The translations under genes were made by a program, and so were the position numbers. Under the pieces are notes generated by a model. That model searched no databases and was not told where the DNA came from. It was given only the letters and a program-made list of their open reading frames with translations. Below, in pieces: positions 22,290 to 34,339 of a DNA stretch of 64,000 bases. The DNA comes from Trichostrongylus colubriformis (Eukaryota; Nematoda; Chromadorea; Rhabditida; Trichostrongylidae): positions 28,297,426 through 28,361,425 of the forward strand of contig OZ022256.1 in the NCBI GenBank assembly GCA_963978905.1, written 5' to 3'. Position 1 is the stretch's first letter; every line of letters begins with the position of its first letter.

Positions 22290-25200
22290 ATAGCGTGCTC
22301 GCTGCTCACCTGGTGAAAGGTAGGATGACGAATTTGCTGTTTTGCGCCGCATGAAACTTTCAAAGCTGCTCAAATCTGCAATTAAAAAGGTTAATACACT
22401 CGTGTGGAATAGAAAACCCCTTGAATTGGTGCACATTTCTCTGCTCACCTCAAAAAAGATCCGCTTAGCTTTTAAGAATAACGAATAAGAAACGGTTGGA
22501 ATTTGGCATCTAACCAAAAGTTTCAGATGAAGAAACGTAGGAGGTCAACTACAATCTGCATACTTTTGGACCGAAGTGAATGTTTTCGCGGTTTCCAAAT
22601 GCGTGCCACTCGAAAGTGCGTCGAAGAAACTAACGATTTCGTCGAGGCGGACTTTCACGGAGCTTGTGGTAGCGAAGAGAGCTCACCTTTCCTCCCAACC
22701 TGCTTTATACCGTCCCAAGAGCTTTATAAAGCTCATATTTCTATACGATCTTTCCTTCCGAATTACGAAATTCCATGACATTTTAGAAACATACAACACG
22801 TCCTGCCACCATTGAAACCGAAGCAGTGATGTTGATTACAGCATAGTTAGATACAAAAAAAGCATTGTCGTCTGACCAAAAAGTAGATCGCATGGTCTGT
22901 GAAGATCGACTTGTCAATGGCCGATTGTGCCGATTTTCAGTGCATTCAGACACCGTACCGTCTCCTAGTGTGTCGTCAGTGTGATGTCTGGTTGCGCCCA
23001 CGAATCAGCCATACTTGAGAAGAAATGTTGCGTTCATCGAGTATTAATTACCAGAGTGACCCATAGCATATTCCAACGATTTTCTCAGGTGTATATGTGG
23101 TGGTCTTGCACAGATAAGGTGTGATTCGGTCGAAAGGTGTTTTCGAGACCCCCAGTTCAGTGAACAGCTACTGTTATCTGTGCTACAGTAACAGAGGGTG
23201 CCACCTAATACTACACAGTGCACCGCTGCTCCATTGCTTTGGATTGGGAGTGACCTCGTTGCCGAACCGCTCGCAGCTGGTTCGACGTCCACTGAAGGGA
23301 ATGCTATTCTCGAAGGTTTGAAAGTGGATCGGAAGATAGGCTTGCGATGGGCAACAGGAGTACTTACTGCACTCAAACGACAATTGACAGACCTCTGAAT
23401 GCCCATGGCTCCCAGAAACTGTAAGCAGTGTGGGTGCCTTATAAAGTGGGTGAGTCAGACAAGGCAGCACCATGAATGGTCAGCATCTTTGCTGTACTGT
23501 CCATGATTGGCAAAAGGCCTGCGAAACATTGTAATAGAAATGCAAGCTGGGTACTCTCAGTACACCACGGGAAGGTGCACTACTGGCAGATCAGCGGGAA
23601 CTCATCTTAGCGTGTGACAATAGCTAAATTCCACGTCAGATTCCTCGCCCCGGATTTTCTCAGGGATGTCACAATGGGGGTTGTCCGAGTAGGCCCACCG
23701 TAACGACCACGGTTTGTGCCAAACATCACCAGAAATTAAATGACAGTCGATTTCACGATTTTTCAAAAAGAGCTTATTGTTGTATAGCAGTCGTATTGCA
23801 ACAATAAGGTTGTAAATAGGAAAGATCTGAGCTCTGAAATTCCGCTTCGTCCTACGTATCCCTTATCCTCGGGGGTCGCACTGAGCGCTACATAAACAGT
23901 GAGAAGTTTGTTTATTTAGCCACACACGAACTTTATGTCCATGGATTCCTCAAATTGTAGCTTGTGACCTTCTGGGCAAAAGACATCGAGCAGCTACCCA
24001 GTGAATGTGAATAAGTAGTAAAAGCAACGACGAATATATTACCTATACGTTTAAAAGCATCAAAGTAATAAAGTCGTGGGAAAAAAGTTGCAAGGCTTAT
24101 GCAGCAGCCTAATAAAAACTTAACACAACAACCTTATTCCTCTTCCTATTCCACACTGATGAGCACAGGAGAAGAATATTGGTGACTGTTTGCTCCCGTC
24201 TAAAGATGCGTGCCAAATGGAAGCCAAAATAATACCTAGTTACAAGTTCACCCGAAAGCTTTTCATGAAAGCTAATCAGCTGGTTCTCACTCAAAGCCAT
24301 ATGGGAGGAAGTGACAACCCAATGTAATCCTTCATTTCGATGATTTCAGAATTCGGATCGAATTCTCTAGAATTCGATGATTTCAGGAAATTTCAACATT
24401 AGCGCCGAACTGCACTCACGTACACACCTTTGCCACAGAAAATTGTTGCAAGACTGTGTGCACGCAGGAGGGTGCACTTGAAAAGCGCGGTTGCTTTACC
24501 TAGAACCTAATAATGAAAATGTAATCTTATTGAGATGCTCATCTGCTTGCAGACGCTCATCTATGAGATTAACTGCGACATTATGGAATAATTCGCTTTA
24601 TTCTCCACGTCATTCCCTTCATGAGGCTCAGAGACCTCTATTGCTTGTATTGAACACCCTTGCTTCACTTTCTACTTACAGTCCAGTTCCCGTAGGCTGA
24701 CGGGGCGTGGCCCACTGAGTTGGGTGAGAGTGTGTGGCGGGGTGAGAGAGATCGATACAAGCCCGTAGGCCTCGCCCTGCCAGCCGTAATTGAAATGGAC
24801 TGTAGTAGCTGCAGCGTCTATATTCCTTAAAACTTCCTTGCAAATGCTGGTCCGGGTCGAAAATATGAAAAGAATTCGATCGAAAGTATTTTTTATGATT
24901 AAAACCATTAGCTTCAGCAATTTCTCCATTTCTCCGATGGCTTCCATTACAAAGGCTGCCATGCGACCGGCTATTGGAACCTTCAAACATTCCATCCTAT
25001 ACGTATCTATCGTGGGATTCACCCATACAATCGTGCGTTAGGAGGAACTGTGAAAGCCGTACACAGAGTGAGGTACTTTTGGTATCTTGAACGTATGGTG
25101 TCGCGACTTGACCCTGCTGCAGTCTGAGATGGTCGAGCTGCGATATGAATTGCCTCCACTTCTTGTCAACATATTGAACCGTTCCTAATTCCTGACCGAT

Positions 25201-25650
25201 CGATATCAAACGACAGTCAGTCCTGTTCATGTCCGTCGGTTTGCTATAATTTTCTATAAAGTGCTCGATTAATTCGAAAATGGTATCAAAGGAAGGCTCT
25301 ACTTACAATCAATTTAGGGTTATGTGGACCTCCGATATTTTATAACACCTTCAGCATAGTTTCAAGAATTTTGGCAGATTTTGCCTCGAATTACCATGGG
25401 CGATTTTTTCAATGGTGTACAGTCGTAGATCCTCCATTTTGACTGTGAGTTTTAGAACAAGGGTTTCCTATATGTAGCTACATTTTCGAGAAGGGTATAA
25501 ACTCGCAATCATTCAGGAGTACCTTCTGTGTCAGAATTTAGCACATTTTAATTGAAAATTGTTTTTATTCACTCACTCATTCAAATTTTTTTGACGGCAG
25601 GTTTTTCCTCTTTCACAATGTCGATAGTGCAAAAATTTATGAGCAAAAGT
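22290..25650. other. Anonymous stretch, no defensible gene
   Basis: The longest frames (22503-22778 +, 23044-23406 -, 24672-25022 -) overlap others on the opposite strand and match no family I know. The frame at 24672-25022 (-), continuing upstream from 25230 in a different frame, has a faintly protein-like composition. A small repeat of GAATTC-rich sequence occurs at 24350-24385. Confidence 0.35.
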
Positions 25651-25819
25651 ACCAGTCTTAACCCGTAACGTACCGTGTGCAACACATGGCGATGCACCCA
25701 AAATCGTTCCTGAGTGGCCAAGTGCAACACATGATGTTGCCCCAGTATCAAACCACAATTTTTCCGTTTTTGAAATTGTACTGTAGTCAAAATCTGTCAC
25801 TATTACTTAGATAACTTAG

Positions 25820-27060
25820 GCGACCCGTTCCTCAGCAAACGATTGACTTTGTGCGGGTCCCAATTTCCATTCCATTTGTAACGATCTTGCGCCGCAGTCG
25901 TCTAATGGACGATCGGGTGTAATGAGGTTGGATCAACGACATTGTTTCTGAGTGCGATCGAGTCGAACCATCGTGTAGGTGCTGAGCTGCGTAGGCGCGC
26001 GAGGTCTGTCGGGTACCAAGGATGGTGGCAGAACTCCATCAGCCATCAATGCGCCGCGTCAGATGCCCTCCTTAGCGATGTTGTGATTTGTCGGCGTATG
26101 CGAGCACATCCTTCTCCCTAGACATGGCTTTGATGTCAGATTTGTGTAGGCCAAGTCGCCGTTTCCGGGTAAGCGCGAATTTTAGTAGCCGCCGTGTCGT
26201 TTTCAACTGTTTTTCCATCGACGCCGTCATTGTCCAGGTCTCGCATCCGTAGGACAGCACCGGTAGCGCAGTTGAATCGAACAGCTCGGCTCGAAGTTTA
26301 ATGTCCTTGATGTCGCCGATCACACTCTTGATGCAATTGAATGCAGACCAACCTGCCTTTCGACGTCTCTGGATCTCCGGCTTAAGATCCTTTCACATAT
26401 TGAGAGGCCGGCCTATATGTACATATTCAGCTACCTCCTTGAGTGCATTTCCGCTGAGACGCACTGCTCCTGATGGAGCGAATGTGTACCGCATGACCTT
26501 CGTCTTTGCGACGCCGATAGCTAACCCCGCCTTGTCTCCCTCGCGGTAGGCTGCTTAGCAGTTCTGCTGCGTCGCTTGTCGTATGCTCAGCACCAGCTCG
26601 TCCGCCAACCGGAGATGATACAGCTGTCTGCCATCTATGTTGATATCGAAATTGGTCCAATCACACTGACGTATGGCGGACTCAAAAATATGCCGAAAAC
26701 AGGTGTGACGAGATTGGACCTCCTTGCCGGGCCCCCTTTTCGGTTTTCACCTCGAAATCGTTTGCAAAAGGTCAGATGGTTGTTGTACAGCCAGTATGAC
26801 ACCGTTGTAGTGCACATATGTACCGTCTTTCCACTCCCTGCTCCTCCAGCGATTTCCATACATGGGCTGGTTCCACAGAAACAAACGCCTTCTTTTAGTC
26901 AATGCATGTGAGGAAGAGAGGCATTTGGTGTTCACGAGTTACTTCTATCAAGCGGCAACACGTGGTGATATGGTCCAGGATGCTGAATGTTCGACGTAAC
27001 CCTGCCTGCTTGACCGATTGTGCCTCATCCAAAGTTCTTCGTATTCGACTTAGAAGGTGA
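25820..27060 (-). pseudogene. RTE-type LINE reverse transcriptase relic
   Basis: The minus strand shows RT blocks in order: KKAFVSVEPAHVWKSLEEQG (fingers/palm start, ~26900), EKGARQGGPISSHLFSAYF (~26720), LRLADELVLSIRQA in the catalytic FADD-box position (~26600), then VRLSGNALKEVAEYVHIGRP and RAELFDSTALPVLSYGCETW (~26270). The downstream tail retains motifs such as DRPLDD. The catalytic box reads ADEL rather than ADD, and stops and frameshifts are frequent. The endonuclease half is missing (5' truncation, usual for LINEs). Confidence 0.85.
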
Positions 27061-27148
27061 AGACTCTATATAGCAATGAGAGTAGAGTGACAGGGCGGCA
27101 ACTTGACACTCAATTTGTCACTATATGTTCTCCAATATAAAAAATAAC

Positions 27149-27637
27149 GGCACTATTTACCCAAAGCTACCCCACCGCCTCTCCAAGCGATGCGGTCAAA
27201 GGGGTGATTTTTGGAAAACCTCTATATTTAGCTACAAACTTCTACCCGGGGGTATTTCGACCCGCAAGACACGAATATGACATTTGTTTGGCGCGAAATC
27301 GTTTGGCGCCTGCGCCATAGGCGCCGACGCCAAAATGGAGTGGATCACCAAACTCTCTCAAAATTTGTCCCAAGGGGTATTTCGACTCGTAGAACACGAA
27401 TATGACGTTCGTTTGGGGAGAAAATGCATGGCGCCTGCGTCATAAGCGCCGGCGCCAAAATGGCGCCTATGGCGCGGGCGCCAAGCAGTTTCGCGCCAAG
27501 CGAATGTCATATTTGTGTTTTACGGGTCGAATCACCCCTGCGTACAAGTTTGCAGCCAAATCGAGAAGTTTTTCAAAAAGCACCTCTTCGACCCATCGGT
27601 TGGAGAGGTAGTGGGGTAGCTTTGGGTTAATAGTGCC
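27149..27637. mobile_element. hAT-like foldback MITE with 8-bp target duplication
   Basis: The left end GGCACTATTTACCCAAAGCT is mirrored by the right end AGCTTTGGGTTAATAGTGCC. The arms extend about 200-240 bp and meet in GGCGCC-rich sequence. AAAATAAC flanks both sides (27141-27148 and 27638-27645), an exact 8-bp target duplication. An 8-bp duplication is typical of hAT transposons (established knowledge). There is no transposase; it is a 489-bp non-autonomous element. Confidence 0.85.
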
Positions 27638-27782
27638 AAAATAACATATCTTTCTAAGACTTTCCCTTCCCAAAAAGTAGCTAGAATTGTGGCACCACCC
27701 TTTCTGAACATCATAGCAAGCAATAACAAAACAATTGGCAGGACAACACTCGTCTCTACAGATGAGACTTCGACTGGAAATA

Positions 27783-29343
27783 CAGTGCTCTGCAAAATGA
27801 TACAGCTACCTATAGATTGCCCAAAAACTCTGTTTGCATTGTGATTCAAAAAAAGTCTCTAAGTAAAAGATGTAGCCAGTGTGGGCGCGCATTCGCGCAT
27901 CAACATCAAATTGTAGCCGAAAAACATAGAAAAATTTCTCTTCATTTGTTTAGAAAATGTCGCTTTTCCCACTCTGCAAAATGATACAGCCACTGAACAG
28001 ATTGACGCATTCGTCAACCGAGAAACAACGAAAAAAAGAAAAATGCTGATTTTGCGATCATTTAGTCCTCTATTGCTTCGAATAGCCACAAATTTTGAAG
28101 ATATAGGTCCATATAAAGATTTTCAGAATGTTTTTAGACCACATGCTGCCACGCTTCGATGACAGCGTCTTTAAACTCCCTGAATGCTTCCAATCGATCT
28201 GAATTCTTTTCCCCATGATCTTCTATCAGGCAAAGATCGGAGCCGTTCGTCATCCGGGACAGAAGGTCCATTCGGTGACGGGCTCACCATGATCGAGTGT
28301 TCCAGTTGACATGGGATGGTCCATTAACTTACATGGAAACAAGATTTTGGTGAAGGTTTCGAGACGCATGACAAGAGAAAGGGTGCGGCGCAAAAAGGCT
28401 CGGTAATCGGATGGTTCATCCTTTCGAGAACGAAACAAAAATTCGAATGATTATTTGATCTCACACCATGACAAATTGTCCGAAGATTCCCTCAAATTTC
28501 TAAATCCTCTTTTCCCTTTCGTTTATTCTCCAGATTGCTCAGTCTGATGGAAAAGGGTTCAGCTATGACGTCCCCGACGGCTACCGGCACTATCGCAAGA
28601 GGGACAAACTTAAGTTTTCAACAAGAACTTCAAAGAAGGAGGTGTCATGGTGTGGGGACCAGAAATTTTCTGGATTTTGGTTTCGATCTCCAAATGATGA
28701 ACCATCCGATTACCGAGCCTTTTTGCGCCGCACCCTTCTCTTGTCATGCGTCTCAAAATATTCACCAAAATCTTGTTTCCATGTAAGTTAATGGACCATC
28801 CCATGTCAACTGGAACACTCGATCATGGTGAGCCCGTCACCGAATGGACCTTCTGTCCCGGATGACGAACGGCTCCGATCTTTGCCTGATAGAAGATTAT
28901 GTGGGAAATCATGGGGAAAAGAATTCAGATCGATTGGAAGCATTTAGGGAGTTTGAAGACGCTGTCATCGAAGCGTGGCAGCATGTGGTCTAAAAACATT
29001 TGAAAATCTTTATATGGGCCTATATCTTCAAAATTTGTGGCTATTCGAAGCAATAGAGGACCAAATGATCGCAAAATCAGCATTTTTCTCTTTTTCGTTG
29101 TTTCTCGGTTGACGAATGCGTCAATCTGTTCAGTGGCTGTATCATTTCGCAGAATGGGAAAAGCGACATTTTCTAAAGAAATGAAGAGAAAATTTTTTCT
29201 GTTTTTCGGCTAAAATTGGATGTTGATGCGCGAATGCGCGTCCACACTGGCTACATCTTTTACTTAGAGACTTTTTTTGAATCACAATGCAAACAGAGTT
29301 TTTGGGCAATCTGTAGGTGGCTGTATCATTTTGCAGAGCACTG
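27783..29343. mobile_element. Tc3-like foldback element
   Basis: The element is flanked by TA (27781-27782, 29344-29345) and ends CAGTGCTCTGC / GCAGAGCACTG. Its arms are inverted copies of about 650 bp (27783-28437 and 28680-29343). Each arm carries CTGCAAAATGATACAGC twice: outer at 27790 and inner at 27974 on the left, with the mirror at 29320 and 29136 on the right, both spaced 184 bp. Tc3 of C. elegans likewise has two transposase sites ~180 bp apart within long TIRs (established knowledge). Transposase remnants lie in the centre and in the right arm. Confidence 0.9.
28530..28990 (+). pseudogene. Tc3-type transposase remnant within the foldback
   Basis: The plus strand of the centre reads EKGFSYDVPDGYRHYRKRDK followed by LKFSTRTSKKEVSWCGDQKF, resembling the DEKxF..DGPDGY..YW...GGGSVMVWG region of Tc1/Tc3 transposases. 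Further on, in the right arm near 28930-28985, DRLEAFREFEDAVIEAWQHV resembles the C-terminal helix. Because the left arm is an inverted copy of the right arm, it carries the same C-terminal piece in reverse. The N-terminal DNA-binding part is absent. Confidence 0.7.
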
Positions 29344-29644
29344 TACTTTTTTGTTGAGTGCGGACCTAACTGCCCACTTGTACAAAAGTTGATTTTTGCC
29401 TAGGAGTGTAAAATGCAGGCCAATTGTCTGGTATAATGATGGACAGATATGTTGTTCTCCATATTCGAAAACGTACCCTGAGGCTTTAGCCTTCATAAAT
29501 CGGCGACTTCATGCGACCCCAGAAAAAAGACGGTGCTGCGTGGCCAGTGCAACACGCGGTGTTCACGAGTTGAAGACTAGATGAAAATGTCTGGGCATAC
29601 AGACAGGAACGGTGAAACTAGCCCGGTACGTTATGTGTTAAATA

Positions 29645-31860
29645 AAAAGATGTATACAGTTACGTCAGCCGCTAACACAAAAACGTCAGTGATCGAAATA
29701 GATGCATTCATTGAAGTCAAAATACAAAATGCACTAAATTCGTTGCCCACAGAGCCCACCACCGCTCGTTTGGGTGGAAAGCACGACCACTAGCCCATCT
29801 TGTCACTAGATGAAGTTCTGCTGCTACACAGCCCTGCCGATGACTTATCGTACACGAACTTTGACTCCGCCTAACTCACTTCAGAACTGCATTTTGCAGT
29901 TCTGTATTCACAATTGTAATTAGCATTCTAGATTCACTTAGGTCTCTTTGGAAGCTCTATGGTATGTATAAACTTTCCCTGGCCTGACTTCACTTGTCTC
30001 CTACTATGTGTTTGCTATCCGCACATTATATTATGGTGAAGCTGTCGTTAGGACTAATCACTCATTTTAACGACCGACGCGTTTTCTAGTGGGTAATGTG
30101 ATTAGGCTCCTCACCATTTCATCGCCAAATGAGGTATGGAACGGATGTTTTTCTGTGACGCAGCAAACCCGTCGGTACAACTTCCGGCTGGAAGCTAATG
30201 CTGGTCTGGTCAATCTCGGTTTCTATTTAGATATAAATTTCATAGCTTAGATATGATTTTTAGTTCAGTTATGAGTTCTGAAGTTATAGTTCCGTTTTGC
30301 TGCACGAAGGCATTTTCAAGAGAACAAAATCCAGACCTAGGGAGATAGATATGGGGAGGTAGCGAGAAAGGCTCGGACATGGATCAAAGGAACCTTGGAA
30401 GGGGAAGAGAGTTGTATTTAATCGGCTGGGAGGCGGAGGGGCAGAGGGTAGGGGGGGGGGTACTAGACAGTAAATTGCAGTGGGGCTTCGGACGATGGTA
30501 ACCTACAGGATGACGCGATATTCATGGCATAGCGTTATCTGTCGACGGGTATAACTAGCGCCACCGCAGATTTGGAGACGATGCTTACATTCCGATTTCC
30601 TCGGGAACAAAGGGGCACGACCACGCGAGCAAGGGTTCTTCCGCTTCTGTTCGGTCATCTTCTGCGCTGACAAGAAAGGATCCTCTCCTTAACCTACGTC
30701 CGGCCAAAAAGGGATCTGGCCCGCGCGAACGCTCCACGGTGCAAGATTGGGATTTGTGACATGGTTAAGCGTCAGATCTACTATCATTTCCTGATAGAGG
30801 CTGTATTAATTGCTTTAGCACCGTTAAGTGGAAAACGCGTGGCACAAGTTAAGGTCAGCAACGGTATGAGCAAGTACTACAGCGGGTCACTGTTTTTATG
30901 AGTACACAGAAAACTGTGGGTTGTAAATGGGAAATCAGTGGATACAGTTTACTTTCATGCGTTGCTACGACTGCAGGCACTCAGACTGGTTAGCGAGCCA
31001 CTTCACAGACCAAGCAGCATTTAAACCAAGATCGAATGGAATTTCATGTATACCACATCCCAAAACGAGGTCGGCTTACGTCAATCGACTTTCCGTTGTT
31101 TCCACACTGCAAAGGATGTGTACTGGAGGCATTCCTGGCACAATGTATATTTTCCGATGAATCATGGGAAGATTCTGTCATTTCAGCAAAAAAAAAACTT
31201 TCTTCGACAAAATTAAATTATTTGCTTTGAACGTATGATGTGAATGTGGTAATCGATGGAAAGCGACAACTTGTAGATCGCGCACTCGAGATGGGGCTCC
31301 ATAAAATTGCGTTTGAAGGAGGTGTTGACCACTCAAAGATAGACACTTTGGAAATTTTTCTAGCTTTTCCCTAACGCTTTTTTACTTTCATTGCTTCACA
31401 AGATCGAGAATCAAGGAAATTACAAGTTTTTGAAATCGATCTAATACACTGCAGAAATAGTAACGCACTCCATTTGCGATCGTGACGCTGCTGCGACCGA
31501 TTTTCGCCCGACTGTGATTCTCTGGTTTTTCTTGACCGACATTCAAATTGTCCCGTGGAAACCTTAAAATGAGTTTCGCTCACTACGTTTGCTGCTTAAT
31601 CGTCTCAGCGTTATTATTGATGTCTCATCTCCTTTGAGCCACAGGGAGATGAATGAAAAGAAGAGGAGATCAGCACCCTCTTCTGGGGACGGGGTTGTAT
31701 TTTTCAGAATAATCTCGACGCAAGGCTTGACCTTTTGAAGAACGCTACTTTGATTTGTATGACACAAAGATGAAACATCGCGCGCCGGTGCACCACACAC
31801 ACCTTAAAGCATTACAAGCATATTCATCTGTTACTCACGACCTCTACAAATAGGAATCCC
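29645..31860. other. Non-coding stretch
   Basis: No protein family is recognised. Between 30350 and 30770 the sequence is richer in G and C and contains a G9 run near 30451. The remaining frames are short and overlapping. Confidence 0.4.
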
Positions 31861-31866
31861 CACTTG

Positions 31867-32520
31867 TCATGGATGTGATCCCGTTTCATCTTCCTTGAGA
31901 GGAAAAATGCTATTAAATTTAGGGGCTATGAAGTTCACAGTGGCATTGAGGTGGGGAAGAAGCTCCGGCTGAGTGAACCACCTTTTCCACATGAATGTTG
32001 TTTCATTCCATAGAAGCTCCTCCTCCCATCTTGAGGTGAGGCTAAAATTCCATTTTCTCCCCTCTACATGAAAAGTAACCTGTCTGGCACTACGTGCTCT
32101 GAGATAAAGTCGTGACAGCGTTCTTTGCGTGCTTACAGGAGCGTGGTGCCTCGGAGCGTGATACGCTACTTTTGCGTCACAAAACGTGAACTCGCTTCTC
32201 CGCAACCCTCTCCCTCCGACCCTCATTGATCCCAAAACCCTTAAAGACACCGATAGCGGTAAATTTGGCAAATTGGGGATTACGAAAGTAGAGGTTCTCA
32301 GCAGTATAACAGCAGACATAAAACGGCGAAAAATCGAGAAACAGGAATCCGAAAGTCCCCCTTCTCTCTCTCGTCCTCTGCGTCTCCAGCCGGAGTGGAC
32401 TGAAGACAGGCCAGAGCCTGAACCAGCCGGCCGCGATTGTTGTTCCGCCCCTCCACGGCGACTCCCCGGCCGCATAACTGCATAACGATATGCCAAGCTG
32501 CGGGGTCGTCATAAGACCCC
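31867..32520 (-). other. Long unrecognised open frame with GC-rich end
   Basis: The minus strand is open for 209 codons (32496 to 31867), among the longest frames outside the LTR element, but Arg/Ser-rich and unlike any family I know. A hairpin, GGGGTC..GACCCC, sits just outside its start near 32501-32520. The GC-rich 5' part is open in several frames on both strands, which argues for a repeat rather than a gene. Confidence 0.25.
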
Positions 32521-32524
32521 AGGT

Positions 32525-34235
32525 CGCGTTTTTTTAATGCGATTTTCATCACATGAGACGTCTTTCAAAGTAGAAAGTTCGTTTCAGAGAATATCTATTC
32601 CTAGATCTCAGTTTTCCCTTACCCGTACTAGTGCCTTTGAGGCACGTTGGAGCATACTACGATGCAATTATGCAAACTTACCCTGCAGAGGTATTTTCTC
32701 AGGTGCTAATGTAGTTGACGAGGGCACTGCGCTCCCGGCGCTATTTTTGGTCAGGCTTTTTGTCTAAGCTGTGATTAAAAGGGAACCCTCATACCTTTCA
32801 ACTGAGGCTAAGGTAAAAATGTACGTTTGAGTATAAGAACCGCAGCACGATGTCGGACATTGCTGACCGACAGCAGTGGAAGTTAGTCAAAACATATTAA
32901 ATTCGCAATTTTGTTTTCTTTTATGATTATTTTGGGGTTTTAGCATTTATAATGATACCACTTGGGCTGGTGCATACTACTGCGCGCGCCACACATGGAA
33001 GCATGCTAACTGAGCCTGACCGGTATCGATCTCTCAGTATCATCATTCGAACGGTTTGCAGAAACAGGGAATTCGCAAAAACGGAAAAAGGAAGCAAAAT
33101 CCCCCGTCAATCTCGTTCTCCCGCATCAATTAATATCGATCAACCTCATTCCGCATGGTTCCATATGTGACCGCCGGTAGGGTGCGCCAGCCCAATTGGT
33201 GTCTGAAATTCGGGATCCCATCTTTGCTGCGACGCGAGATATGAATTTCTTGTCATGCGCCTTTCGAGGCTCCTTATCAGCCCTTGTAAGTTGCTACCTT
33301 TTCCGGTCCATCACCATTGATGTCCCCTTACCTCCCCCTAGACCACTTTACAAAATCAGAGTCCCAGCGTTGCTGTGACGCGAGATATGAATTTCCGGTC
33401 AAACATACACACACCAACAGACACACTTAGCCGATTATACATAGTAGGATGACCTGTGATCTACTCATTTTTTACAAGGTTCTTGCCTTTGAAACACTGC
33501 TCACAGCAATTTTCGTGTGTCATCATGCTCACTAGTTATTTGAGTAGTGTTGAAGATTCCATAAGTGGGGAAAAAAGTCAAAAAACCCCACGAAACCAAC
33601 AAAAATATGGTCTCTCTGACTTTGGCCTCGACGAGCTCACGAGATTGAGTGGGCATTAAGATGAGTTACATTTGATGATATCACCAAAATTCAGCGATGC
33701 TATCTTTTACCCCAGATGGCATTGCCTTTATCATTGAAATTTCGTATATTCTACTTTACTGATCTCAAAAAATTAGCTACCACTTTATTGGTCAATGAAA
33801 AAAATAGCTACCGCAAATAGCTAGCCCAAATAGCTACCACAGCTAATGCGCTGATCTAATCGGTGGTTGGTGTCGGTCATTTCGACTTGGTGGGCCCCAT
33901 CTTGCTTAGGGATTGTCTACGCTCTTACTAATTATCCTAGTGTTGCGCTGGAAGTGCACCTTTTGTGGTTGTCTAAAGGGCTATCTCATCACATAATCAC
34001 CGGAATGCTCATATAATCATGAACTGTAAACTATCGCAATCAAATCAAAAAAGGATAAAAAGTATTAAATTTCGGCGTTCATCAACCCTGCTGTAGGATG
34101 CGCCGTGCATTCCAGTTCCATTCAAAACTGTGGTGGCACGTGAATGCGATTTGGCCTATGCAATGGGTTGCGGTGGCCAGCTGATGTGGGAGTCAGTGGG
34201 GCCTGGTATCAATTCACTGATTCCGGAGGGATAGA
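32525..34235. other. Non-coding stretch with small direct repeats
   Basis: The motif GACGCGAGATATGAATTTC occurs at 33231 and again near 33378, within a loosely repeated ~150-bp unit. TAGCTACC occurs four times between 33774 and 33840. No coding region is recognised. Confidence 0.4.
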
Positions 34236-34249
34236 AGGCTTGGTTGGCT

Positions 34250-34335
34250 TGGGCAGACGTTGATGCGGGATTTGATCCCCGCACCATGAGAATGGGGTGT
34301 GCGCCACCTGTCATTACACCACTTTCATCCAAATC
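34250..34335 (-). repeat. tRNA-derived SINE copy
   Basis: Read on the minus strand, the copy contains the A-box-like GGTGTAATGACAGGTGGCGC and the B-box-like GGGGATCAAATCCCGCA, in tRNA order and spacing. It matches the copy at 63941-64000 (+) closely and the truncated one at 5816-5872 (-). Pol III-type internal promoters with dispersed copies identify a SINE. Confidence 0.7.
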
Positions 34336-34339
34336 AACT

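Larger units (their letters stand above)
25658..29641. mobile_element. TTAA-bounded interval with inverted ends (piggyBac-like), hosting nested elements
   Basis: The left end TTAACCCGTAACGTACCG (25658) is mirrored by the right end CGGTACGTTATGTGTTAA (to 29641). Inside each end lies a related subterminal motif, GTGGCCAAGTGCAACAC near 25708 and its relative GTGGCCAGTGCAACACG near 29540. The TTAA edges suggest piggyBac-type termini. No piggyBac transposase is recognisable. The interval contains an RTE relic, a hAT-like MITE and a Tc3-like foldback. The pairing could be coincidental. Confidence 0.45.

Noticed and set aside
31867..32496. 209-codon minus-strand frame as a host gene
   Set aside because: Its GC-rich 5' part is open in several frames on both strands, the composition is Arg/Ser-rich and no domain or splice structure is visible; more likely repeat sequence.
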